A stretch of 64,000 nucleotides of DNA from CAMDHY01 sp046156265 (lineage in GTDB: Bacteria; Pseudomonadota; Alphaproteobacteria; Rhizobiales; Segnochrobactraceae). This document shows positions 17,915 to 25,553 of the stretch, in pieces. The DNA is taken from NCBI RefSeq assembly GCF_046156265.1, contig NZ_JAWDIR010000033.1, forward strand, positions 1-64,000. The letters are read 5' to 3'. The stretch's first letter is position 1, and each line of letters opens with the position of its first letter. The translations under genes and the position numbers were made by a program. The notes under the pieces were generated by a model that was not told the origin of the DNA, searched no databases, and was given only the letters and a program-made list of their open reading frames with translations.

Positions 17915-18781
17915 TCAGGCGGTGGCGACCGTCGGCAGCGGCCGCGGCTGCGCGACGCCCGCATCGTCCTCCTGCTCGCGCCGCTCCTCGTCCTGGAGGG
18001 CGTCGAGGCGCGGCATCGAGATGATGTTGTAGCCGCAGTCGACGAAGTGGATCTCGCCGGTCACGCCGCCCGAAAGGTCGGACAGCAGATAGAGCGAGGT
18101 ACCGCCGATCTCCTCGATCGTCACGGTGCGGCGCAGCGGCGAGTGGCGGCGCTGGTAGTTGAACATCAGCCGCGCATCCGACACGCCGGAACCGGCGAGC
18201 GTGCGCACCGGCCCGGCCGAGATCGCGTTGACCCGGATATTGCGGCCGCCATAGTCGGCGGCGAGGTAGCGCACCGAGGATTCCAGCGCCGCCTTGGCGA
18301 CGCCCATGACGTTGTAGTTCGGCATCACCCGCGTCGAGCCGCCATAGGTGAGCGTCAGCAGCGAGCCGCCGTTGGGCATCATCGCCGCCGCCCGCTTCGC
18401 CACTTCCGTGAACGAGAAGCAGGAGATCACCATCGTCCGCACGAAGTTCTCGCGCGTCGTATCGGCGTAGCGGCCACGCAGCTCGTTCTTGTCGGAGAAG
18501 GCGACGGCGTGGACGACGAAGTCGATCGAGCCCCAGCTCTCGCGCAGCCGATCGAAGGCCGCGTCGACGGTAGAGACGTCCTCGACGTCGCACGGCAGCA
18601 GGATTTCCGCCCCGACCGAGGCGGCGAGCGGCTTGACGCGCCGGCCGAAGGCCTCGCCCTGGTAGGTGAAGGCGAGCTCGGCACCCTGCTCCGACAGACG
18701 CTTGGCGATGCCCCAGGCGATCGAGTGGTCGTTGGCGACGCCCATGATCAGCCCGCGCTTGCCCGCCATCAGATCCGTCAT
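17915..18781 (-). CDS. fabI: enoyl-[acyl-carrier-protein] reductase (NADH)
   Basis: The 288-residue SDR-fold enzyme reduces enoyl-ACP in the last step of each fatty-acid elongation cycle. Catalytic residues are in place: Y146, Y156 and K163 (LTYGGS and NYNVMGVAK), with the nucleotide-binding GVANDHSIAWGIA near the N-terminus. The C-terminus has a charged extension rich in glutamate. It is the third gene of fabA-fabB-fabI, 79 bases after fabB. It is the target of triclosan in related bacteria. Confidence 0.95.
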   Translation of the reverse strand: MTDLMAGKRGLIMGVANDHSIAWGIAKRLSEQGAELAFTYQGEAFGRRVKPLAASVGAEILLPCDVEDVSTVDAAFDRLRESWGSIDFVVHAVAFSDKNELRGRYADTTRENFVRTMVISCFSFTEVAKRAAAMMPNGGSLLTLTYGGSTRVMPNYNVMGVAKAALESSVRYLAADYGGRNIRVNAISAGPVRTLAGSGVSDARLMFNYQRRHSPLRRTVTIEEIGGTSLYLLSDLSGGVTGEIHFVDCGYNIISMPRLDALQDEERREQEDDAGVAQPRPLPTVATA

Positions 18782-18860
18782 GTCGGTCCTCGGTGTCGGC
18801 CGCGGCCGGTGCCGCGGCGAGGCATTTCTCGTCCGGGGTGGTCAGCGGCGCCGGTGCGAA

Positions 18861-20081
18861 TCAGGCGGCATCCGGATGCTGCAGCACCAGTGTCGCATTC
18901 GTCCCGCCGAATCCGAATCCGTTCGAGAGGACACGGGCGAGGGTGACGTTGTCGTGACGCTCCCGCACGATCGGCATGTCGGCGAAAGCCGGGTCGATCG
19001 TGTCGATATGGGCGCTCTCGGCGATGAAGCCGTTCTGCATCATCAGGATCGAATAGATCGCCTCCTGCACGCCGGCCGCACCGAGCGAATGGCCCGTCAG
19101 TGACTTGGTGGCGGAGATCGGCGGGCACTTGTCGCCGAACACCACACGCATCGCCTCGATCTCCTTGAGATCGCCGATCGGCGTCGAGGTGGCGTGCGGA
19201 TTGATGTAGTCGATCGGGCCCTTGACGCCCTGCATGGCGAGCTGCATCGCCCGCACCGCGCCCTCGCCGGAGGGCTGCACCATGTCGTGGCCGTCGGAGG
19301 TGGCGCCGTAGCCGACCACCTCGGCATAGATGCGGGCGCCGCGGGCCTTCGCCCGCTCCCACTCCTCGAGCACCAGCACGCCGGCACCGCCGGCGATGAC
19401 GAAGCCGTCGCGGTCCTTGTCATAGGCGCGGGAGGCGACCGCCGGGCGGTCGTTGTAGCCGGCCGACATCGCCCCCATGGCGTCGAACAGCACCGACAGC
19501 GTCCAGTCGAGGTCCTCGCAGCCGCCGGCGAAGACGACGTCCTGCTTGCCCCACTGGATGAGCTCGGCGCCGTGGCCGATGCAGATGTTGGTGGTCGCGC
19601 AGGCCGCCGACATCGAATAGTTGACGCCCTTCACCTTGAACCAAGTGGCGAGCGTCGCTGACGCCGTCGACGACATCGCCTTCGGCACAGCGAACGGGCC
19701 GACGCGCTTCGGCCCCTTCTCGCGGGCGATGTCGGCGGATTCGACGATGGTGCGGGTCGACGGGCCGCCCGAGCCCATGACGAGGCCGGTGCGCTCGTGG
19801 CTGACCTCGCCCGGCTCCAGGCCGGAATCGCGGATCGCCTGGTCCATGGCGACGTGGTTCCACGCCGTGCCGCCGCCGTGGAAGCGCATGGCGCGGCGGT
19901 CGACCACCTCGGCGGGGTCGAGCTGCGGCGCGCCGTGCACCTGGCAGCGGAAGCCGAGGCGGGCATATTCGTCCGCCCGCACGATGCCCGACTTCGCCTC
20001 GCGCAACGACGCCAGCACCTCCTGGGTGCCGGTGCCGATCGACGAAACGATCCCCATGCCGGTGACGGCCACGCGTCTCAT
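18861..20081 (-). CDS. fabB: beta-ketoacyl-ACP synthase I
   Basis: This 406-residue thiolase-fold enzyme elongates acyl-ACPs and is needed for unsaturated fatty acids. The Cys-His-His triad is visible: C161 in SAACATTN, H296 in NPHATSTP and H331 in LTGHSLGAAG, with K326. It is 43 bases from fabA upstream and 79 bases from fabI downstream; the three-gene set next to irr is typical of Hyphomicrobiales. Confidence 0.95.
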   Translation of the reverse strand: MRRVAVTGMGIVSSIGTGTQEVLASLREAKSGIVRADEYARLGFRCQVHGAPQLDPAEVVDRRAMRFHGGGTAWNHVAMDQAIRDSGLEPGEVSHERTGLVMGSGGPSTRTIVESADIAREKGPKRVGPFAVPKAMSSTASATLATWFKVKGVNYSMSAACATTNICIGHGAELIQWGKQDVVFAGGCEDLDWTLSVLFDAMGAMSAGYNDRPAVASRAYDKDRDGFVIAGGAGVLVLEEWERAKARGARIYAEVVGYGATSDGHDMVQPSGEGAVRAMQLAMQGVKGPIDYINPHATSTPIGDLKEIEAMRVVFGDKCPPISATKSLTGHSLGAAGVQEAIYSILMMQNGFIAESAHIDTIDPAFADMPIVRERHDNVTLARVLSNGFGFGGTNATLVLQHPDAA

Positions 20082-20124
20082 GTCGTCCTCCGTCCTCGCT
20101 CGCTCGAAAGGCGGCCGTGGCGTC

Positions 20125-20664
20125 TCAGGCCGCGGCGGCCGGTTCGGTCTGGAACAGGCCGACCTTGAGATCGCTCGCCTTGTAGATGGTCTCGCCGTCG
20201 GCCTTCAGCCAGCCATCGGCGACGCCGAGCACGAGCTTCGAGCGCATCACGCGCTTCAGGTCGACGCCGTACTCGACCCGCTTCACGCTCGGCACCACCA
20301 TGCCGGAGAACTTCACCTCGCCGACCGACAGCGCCCGCCCCCGACCGGGGGAGCCGAGCCAGCCGAGGAAGAAGCCGAGCATCTGCCACAGCGCGTCGAG
20401 CCCGAGGCAGCCCGGCATCACCGGGTCGCCCTTGAAATGGCACGGGAAGAACCAGAGGTCCGGCCGGATCGCGAGCTCGGCCCGGACCATGCCCTTGCCG
20501 TGCGCCCCGCCGTCCTCGGAGATTTCGCCGATGCGGTCGAACATCAGCATCGGCGGCAGCGGAAGCTGGGCGTTGCCCATGCCGAACAGCTCACCGCGCG
20601 CACACGCGATCAGATCCTCGTACTCGAAGCTCGACCGACGCTCGCGCATACCGTTCTCGTGCAT
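20125..20664 (-). CDS. fabA: 3-hydroxydecanoyl-ACP dehydratase/isomerase
   Basis: The 179-residue hot-dog-fold enzyme dehydrates and isomerises 3-hydroxydecanoyl-ACP, the branch point of anaerobic unsaturated fatty-acid synthesis. Active-site residues are H76 (PCHFKGDPVMPG) and D90 (GLDALWQ). The start is set at the ATG at 20664, giving the usual MxENGxRERRSSF-like rhizobial N-terminus; the longer in-frame extension upstream is not conserved-looking. It is the first gene of fabA-fabB-fabI and divergent from irr. Confidence 0.95.
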   Translation of the reverse strand: MHENGMRERRSSFEYEDLIACARGELFGMGNAQLPLPPMLMFDRIGEISEDGGAHGKGMVRAELAIRPDLWFFPCHFKGDPVMPGCLGLDALWQMLGFFLGWLGSPGRGRALSVGEVKFSGMVVPSVKRVEYGVDLKRVMRSKLVLGVADGWLKADGETIYKASDLKVGLFQTEPAAAA

Positions 20665-21146
20665 TCTTGTTCCGCGTCCCCGCCCTGCGGAGCGTCCCGG
20701 AGGGGGCGCCCGCCATTCATCGTTTCGAACCGCCCCGCCACCCTCGGTGTGAGCGAACGCCGCCGCGATCCGGACGAGGGAGAACACGCACCGTCTCGAC
20801 GGTCGGGCCATCGGGGCGAAACCGACGCACGTCGATGTGCCGCGCGAGCGGCGCGGGTCGATGCGCGGAACCTCCCTACCATAGGCCTTCGCCGTCCGAA
20901 AGGGCACCGGTCGGCCCCGATCGGAGCCCGCGGCCACCGCCGCCGGACGCGCCCGCCGCGACACGGCCGCCACTGTCGCATGAAGATAGTAATGACTTGC
21001 AATCGCCGATCATCGCGGCTAGGGTCGTCTCGAAAGCCGGGACAGGCGTGTCCGGCGGGCCGCCACGGCCCGGCCGCAATCCCCGTCCACGGCGTGTGGA
21101 GTTTTCGAGAGCCGCGACGGCACGGCCGCGGGTTCGACGGGGATGA
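20665..21146. other. divergent intergenic region between fabA and irr
   Basis: This 482-base gap holds the promoters for leftward fabA-fabB-fabI and rightward irr. Only the irr promoter candidate at 20997-21025 stands out. I could not find a convincing fabA promoter and no coding gene is supported. Confidence 0.5.
20997..21025 (+). promoter_or_regulatory. probable irr promoter with overlapping Fur/Mur-like dyad
   Basis: TTGCAA at 20997-21002 and TAGGGT at 21020-21025 are 17 bases apart, a good sigma-70-type spacing, about 120 bases before irr. The -35 box overlaps an imperfect dyad GATAGTAATG-ACTTGCAATC (20985-21004) in a notably AT-richer patch, in which 6 of 10 positions pair. Fur is known to bind the irr promoter in Bradyrhizobium, so the dyad is a reasonable Fur/Mur or Irr site, but that is inference. 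Confidence 0.45.
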
Positions 21147-21641
21147 ATGACCATGGCGGACGGCATGATGACGTCGCGGAGCACGACGATGGTGGTGGAA
21201 GCGGGCTCGATGATGGGCCAGTTGACGCGCCGCCCGGCCAACGTTCGCGGCATGCTGCGTGAGTCCGGCCTCCGCCCGACGCGCCAGCGCATCGCGCTCG
21301 CCGACATTCTGTTCGCCGACGGCAACCGCCACGTCTCGGCCGAGCAGCTGCACGAGGAGGCGCTCCGGGCCCGCGTGCCGGTGTCGCTCGCCACCGTCTA
21401 CAACACGCTGCACCAGTTCACGGAAGCCGGCCTGCTGCGCGAGGTCGCGGTCGACGGGTCGAAGACCTACTTCGACACCAACACCTCCGACCACCACCAC
21501 TTCTTCCTCGAGGACGAGAACCGCGTCGTCGACATCCCCGGCGAGGGCCTGTCGATCGACAACCTCCCCGAGGCGCCCGAGGGCATGGAAATCGTCCGCG
21601 TCGACGTCGTCGTCCGCATCCGCCCGATCCGCGCCGCCTGA
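21147..21641 (+). CDS. irr: iron response regulator, Fur superfamily
   Basis: The 164-residue protein is Irr, the heme-responsive Fur-family regulator of iron and heme genes in Hyphomicrobiales. A winged helix lies at about 37-100 (GLRPTRQRIALADIL, SLATVYNTLHQFTEAGLL), and the diagnostic histidine triad SDHHHFFLED is at 114-123. It lacks the N-terminal Cys-Pro heme motif of the Bradyrhizobium protein, as is normal for many other members. Several ATGs are possible near the start; I keep the first (21147). Divergent from fabA. Confidence 0.93.
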   Translation: MTMADGMMTSRSTTMVVEAGSMMGQLTRRPANVRGMLRESGLRPTRQRIALADILFADGNRHVSAEQLHEEALRARVPVSLATVYNTLHQFTEAGLLREVAVDGSKTYFDTNTSDHHHFFLEDENRVVDIPGEGLSIDNLPEAPEGMEIVRVDVVVRIRPIRAA

Positions 21642-21668
21642 TCAACACGTCAGGCCGCCTCTGCGGCT

Positions 21669-21832
21669 CTTCCTTCTCCCGCTCGCGGGAGAAGGTGGCG
21701 CGAAGCGCCGGATGAGGGCGGCGCACGAAGTGCGCCGAATGTCGCGGATTTGCAGGGCGCCCGCGCGGCTCACGCCGCGCGCCCTCATCCGCCCTTCGGG
21801 CACCTTCTCCCCTTCTTCGGCCGGGCGAAGGA
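21669..21832. repeat. long inverted-repeat intergenic element, copy A
   Basis: CCTTCTCCCGCTCGCGGGAG and the following GAAGGTGGCGCGAAGCG near 21670-21720 are mirrored by CGCCCTCATCCGCCCTTCGG and CACCTTCTCCCC near 21779-21832, giving a long hairpin of roughly 50-base arms. A single-arm relative of the right half is at 47889-47957. It follows irr by about 25 bases, so it may also act as a terminator. Confidence 0.7.
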
Positions 21833-21846
21833 AAAACTCTCCCCCC

Positions 21847-22386
21847 TCAGTGCACCGTCTCGTCCGGGTAGACGCCCCACAGCATCGCCTGCTCGACGAA
21901 GCCGGCGAAGCTCGGCCCCTCCACTTCACACCACTGGCCGTCGCACTCGCGCACCTGCACGACGACGTTCGGCGCAAGCGTCGCCCTGACGGTGCTTGTC
22001 GCGTCGCCGCGCACATAGAGCGCCGTCGGCTCGGCGTTCTGCCACGGCGCCACCAGCGCGGTGCGGCGCCCCGACAGCAGCCCGTGGTAGACCCAGCCCT
22101 CCGCCCCGGACGAATCGCGGATGCGGCGCCAGTTCTCGAACTCCTGCACGATCTCCACCGGCAGCCCGGCGCGCACGAAGATCCACTTCACCGCGTGCTC
22201 GTTGCTCGGTCCGATGCGCACGTTGACGCGGCTCGCCTTCAGGCTGACGAAGCGCGGCAGCGGCAGGCCGGTGTTCTGCTGGGCCTCGGCCGGCGGCGCC
22301 GCCGGCGGCATCGCCACGAGCATGGCGGCCCCCAGTCCGACGGCCATCCACCTGAGCCCCGCGACCATCCCGGAAAGCACGTTCAT
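21847..22386 (-). CDS. secreted SH3-domain protein
   Basis: The 179-residue protein begins with a signal peptide: MNVLSGMVAGLRWMAVGL and a hydrophobic run ending in AEAQ near 36. Two bacterial SH3-like repeats follow: SRVNVRIGPSNEHAVKWIF... and the C-terminal ALYVRGDATSTVRATLAP...GQWCEVEGPSFAGFV. Such proteins usually bind cell-wall components in the periplasm. The ATG at 22386 is preferred over 22401 because GAGGGTG lies about eight bases upstream. It is divergent from the 2-hydroxyacid dehydrogenase gene. Confidence 0.8.
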   Translation of the reverse strand: MNVLSGMVAGLRWMAVGLGAAMLVAMPPAAPPAEAQQNTGLPLPRFVSLKASRVNVRIGPSNEHAVKWIFVRAGLPVEIVQEFENWRRIRDSSGAEGWVYHGLLSGRRTALVAPWQNAEPTALYVRGDATSTVRATLAPNVVVQVRECDGQWCEVEGPSFAGFVEQAMLWGVYPDETVH

Positions 22387-22555
22387 CCCGAACACCCTCA
22401 TCGCCCGCCGACCGTCCGCCCGCCCCGGCCGTTGTGTTTCCGCATCGCTCTGATACAGAAGGCCGAAGCGCACGGGGGACGCCGCCGAGCATGCAGCCTC
22501 AGGGTTAACCGGCGCTGAACCCGGCATCCGTCCAGAGCCCCGAGGCACGCGCAGC

Positions 22556-23551
22556 ATGGCCAGGAAAAAGCCGCACGTGATGGTGACCCGGAAGCTTCCG
22601 GACGTCGTCGAGACCCGCATGCGCGAGCTCTTCGAGGCGAAGCTCAACGAGACCGACCGGCCCCTCAGCCAGGCCGAGCTCGTCGAGGCCGTCCGCCACG
22701 CGGACGTGCTGGTGCCCACCATCACCGACCGCATCGATACCGCCGTGCTCTCCCAGGCCGGTCCGAACCTCCGCCTCATCGCCAACTTCGGCAACGGCGT
22801 CGACAACATCGACGTCGAGACGGCGGTCGCCCGCGGCATCACCGTGACCAACACCCCCGGCGTCCTCACCGAGGACACCGCCGACATGACGATGGCGCTG
22901 ATGCTGGCGGTGCCGCGCCGCCTCGCCGACGGCATTCGCGCCGTCCACGACAACGCCTGGGGCGGCTGGTATCCGACCTGGATGCTCGGCCGCCGCATCT
23001 CCGGCAAACGCCTCGGCATCGTCGGCATGGGCCGCATCGGCCAGGCCGTCGCCCGCCGCGCCCGAGCCTTCGGCATGTCGATCCACTATCACAACCGCCG
23101 CCGTCTCGGCGCGGGGATCGAGGACAGCCTCGAGGCGACGTGGTGGGAGAGCCTCGACCAGATGCTCGCCCGCATGGACGTGGTCTCGATCCACACGCCC
23201 CACACGCCGGCGACCTTCCATCTGCTGTCGGCGCGGCGGCTGAAGCTGATGCGGCCGGAGGCCTACATCGTCAACACCGCCCGCGGCGAGCTCATCGACG
23301 AGGCGGCGCTGATCCGTCAGCTCGAGACCGGCGCGCTCGCCGGTGCCGGCCTCGACGTCTTCGAGCACGAGCCGGCGATCAACCCGAAGCTGATGAAGCT
23401 CGCCGAGGCCGGCCGCGTCGTCCTCCTCCCCCACCTCGGCTCGGCCACCATCGAGGGCCGCATCGACATGGGCGAGAAGGTGATCATCAACATCCGCACC
23501 TTCATGGACGGCCACCGCCCGCCGGACCGCGTGCTGCCCTCGATGCTGTGA
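22556..23551 (+). CDS. D-isomer-specific 2-hydroxyacid dehydrogenase (glyoxylate/hydroxypyruvate reductase type)
   Basis: The 331-residue enzyme has the NAD(P)-binding GMGRIG at 157-162 and the catalytic set R243 (NTARGELID), E272 (DVFEHEP) and H293 (LLPHLGSAT). This is the D-2-hydroxyacid dehydrogenase family; the look is closest to glyoxylate reductases of the GhrB/GyaR branch. The exact substrate cannot be read. It is a single-gene unit, followed by a long gap with a RIME-like repeat. Confidence 0.88.
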   Translation: MARKKPHVMVTRKLPDVVETRMRELFEAKLNETDRPLSQAELVEAVRHADVLVPTITDRIDTAVLSQAGPNLRLIANFGNGVDNIDVETAVARGITVTNTPGVLTEDTADMTMALMLAVPRRLADGIRAVHDNAWGGWYPTWMLGRRISGKRLGIVGMGRIGQAVARRARAFGMSIHYHNRRRLGAGIEDSLEATWWESLDQMLARMDVVSIHTPHTPATFHLLSARRLKLMRPEAYIVNTARGELIDEAALIRQLETGALAGAGLDVFEHEPAINPKLMKLAEAGRVVLLPHLGSATIEGRIDMGEKVIINIRTFMDGHRPPDRVLPSML

Positions 23552-23680
23552 GGCGGGCGGGGAGGCCGTGTCCTCCCTGCCGCCCGCGCCTCCGCTAGAA
23601 GTACGTCCCCGAGACAACTTCCGCCGAGATTCTGACGCGCGTCCCTCCGAGGCACGTCCCTCCGATTTCCATCCCCCACC

Positions 23681-23800
23681 GTAGTCATTCCCGGGCTTGT
23701 CCCGGGAACCCATTCGCTGCCGCGCACGCGGCGCCTCCGCACCCGCCCCCTCGCTGGAACGTTGCATGGGTTCCCGGCACAAGGCCGGGAATGACCTCCG
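23681..23800. repeat. RIME-like double-hairpin intergenic repeat, copy 2
   Basis: Left half starts GTAGTCATTCCCGGGCTTGT at 23681 and the inverted right half ends with CCGGGAATGACC near 23795. It matches copy 1 (9061) and copy 3 (28625). A further partial half (CCGGTGCAAGGCCGGGAAT) follows at 23868-23889. The rest of the gap 23552-24052 shows nothing I can name. Confidence 0.85.
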
Positions 23801-24052
23801 AGGGATGAGCCGCGCAAGGAGCCTAGAGCACCGCGCGCCACCATCGTCGCTCGCGTACGACCCGCAATCCCGGTGCAAGGCCGGGAATATGCCAGTCGGG
23901 TCGACCGTCTGCCTGTCCCCCGCCTTTGGCTCGCCGAGATTCTGGTGACGGATTTGCCCGCACTGCGGTCCTGCGGGAGACACGACTCGCAGCGATCGCG
24001 TCGGTGAGCATCTTCACCGACTAGGGCGCGGCACAGGGGAATCATTGCCAGC

Positions 24053-24505
24053 GTGGTCGGGTCCGTCGTCAAATTCTTGCTGATCTGCGGGGCGGTGGCC
24101 GCGTCCGCCTACGCCTTGTCCTGGATCGGCTTCATCTTGATGGTTATGATCATTTTTGATGGGCACGCCGGCTACCAAAAACTGCAGACCATAAAAGACG
24201 AGAAGACCGGCCTCTTCGTCGAGCTGGGTCGCGTGGACACCATGCTCGATGTCGACATCTTTCTGCTCGTCTTCGAAGATGATGCCGTCCGCACTCAAAT
24301 CTCCTCGTCAGGATCGACGGCCATCGCGGAGATCGCAAAGGTCGGGTCGGACACCGATGTCCTGTCCTACGAGGACGACTGCTACGTCGTGAGGACGCGA
24401 GGGGGAGACCTCGAAAAACCGATCTGGCGCGACCCACACACCGGCGAGGTGCTCTGCTTCCGGCTGGCGCCTCGTCCGGGACCTCGAGGCGGCCAGAAGC
24501 CCTAG
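24053..24505 (+). CDS. hypothetical protein with one or two N-terminal membrane helices; atypical base use
   Basis: I do not recognise this 150-residue protein. It begins with hydrophobic segments (about residues 5-36, VVKFLLICGAVAASAYALS and IGFILMVMIIF) and then has an acidic soluble domain. The GTG start has AGGGGA about 13 bases upstream, so the start is uncertain. Its codons (AAA, ATA, TTT, TTG, ATT) are unusual for this GC-rich window, and it is isolated between a repeat-bearing gap and moeB. This suggests recent acquisition or weak selection. A chance frame cannot be excluded, but the length and hydrophobic pattern argue for a gene. Confidence 0.55.
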   Translation: MVGSVVKFLLICGAVAASAYALSWIGFILMVMIIFDGHAGYQKLQTIKDEKTGLFVELGRVDTMLDVDIFLLVFEDDAVRTQISSSGSTAIAEIAKVGSDTDVLSYEDDCYVVRTRGGDLEKPIWRDPHTGEVLCFRLAPRPGPRGGQKP

Positions 24506-24546
24506 ATCCTTACCGCGCCGCCACCCGAAGCAGGCACGCTACCCCC

Positions 24547-25290
24547 TCACCCCCGCCCGTACCCGATCGTCTCGAACCGCATGCCGAGGATGTCGACCAG
24601 CAACAGCCGGCCGATCAGCGGTTCGCCGGCACCGGTGACGAGCTTCACCACCTCGCAGGCCTCGAGCGTGCCGAGCACGCCGACCACCGCGCCGAGGATG
24701 CCGGCCTCCGCGCAGCTCGGCACGGTGCCGGCGGGCGGCGCCTCGGGGAAGAGGTCGCGCCAGCGCGGGTTCGGCCGCCCGTCCGGGCCGCTCTCGTAGG
24801 GCACCAGCGTCGTCAGCGAGCCGTCGAAGCGGCCGACCGCCGCCGTCACCAGCGGCCGTCTGGCCGCCTCGCAGGCGTCCGCCAGCGCGTAGCGGGTGGC
24901 GAAGTTGTCGGAGCCGTCGACGACCACGTCATAGGCCGCCACCAGCGCCGGCGCGCTTTCCGCCGTCAGCCGCTCCCGGTGCGTCTCCACGACAACGTGT
25001 GGGTTGAGCCGCGCCACCGTCGCTGCCGCGCTGTCGACCTTCGCCGAGCCCACCGAGCCCGTGTCGTGCACCACCTGCCGCTGCAGGTTCGACAGCTCCA
25101 CGACGTCGTCGTCGACGATGCCGAGCGTGCCGACGCCGGCTGCCGCGAGATAGAGCAGCACCGGCGCGCCGAGCCCGCCGGCGCCGACCACCAGCACCCG
25201 GGCGCGCTTCAGCTTCTGCTGCCCCGGTCCGCCGATCTCCGGCAGCACCAGATGGCGGGCATAGCGGGCGATCTCGTCCGTCGTCAGCAT
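24547..25290 (-). CDS. moeB: HesA/MoeB/ThiF-family adenylyltransferase
   Basis: The 247-residue E1-like enzyme adenylates the C-terminus of a small sulfur carrier such as MoaD or ThiS. The nucleotide site is clear (VVGAGGLGAPVLLYLAAAGV, then the DDVVELSNLQRQ arginine finger region), as is the VPSCAEAGILG cysteine loop. The paired CxxC motifs that bind structural zinc in E. coli MoeB are missing: the region before FPEAPPAG reads WRDL instead of a CYRC-like motif. It may therefore be a zinc-free relative; the molybdopterin role is likely but not certain. No other cofactor genes are nearby. Confidence 0.82.
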   Translation of the reverse strand: MLTTDEIARYARHLVLPEIGGPGQQKLKRARVLVVGAGGLGAPVLLYLAAAGVGTLGIVDDDVVELSNLQRQVVHDTGSVGSAKVDSAAATVARLNPHVVVETHRERLTAESAPALVAAYDVVVDGSDNFATRYALADACEAARRPLVTAAVGRFDGSLTTLVPYESGPDGRPNPRWRDLFPEAPPAGTVPSCAEAGILGAVVGVLGTLEACEVVKLVTGAGEPLIGRLLLVDILGMRFETIGYGRG

Positions 25291-25553
25291 TCCGTCGGGC
25301 CTCCCGGGCCCATTCTCACGAACCGGGCGCGAATCCGTGATCTCGATTATCCTTGAGCCCGGGTGCTTCCGGCCTCATGCTAACAAGGGCACGGCACGAA
25401 GTCCGGCCGATGCTGGTGTTCAGCTTGGCGTTGTCGCGCGTCGTGCTGAAAAGTACGAGCAAAATCTGTCTCTGGTGGCGGCCGCGCGGTGGCCGCGGAG
25501 TGCGTGGATTGACGGCCGAAACGGCCAAGGGCGAGACATCGCGAGAGGTACCC

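Noticed and set aside
16616..18946. Very long plus-strand frame opposite the GT90 and fabI genes
   Set aside because: Composition is typical of an antisense shadow and it spans two well-supported genes.
23868..23889. Extra half-unit after RIME-like copy 2 considered as a separate full element
   Set aside because: Only one half is present and no inverted partner is seen, so it is treated as a fragment.
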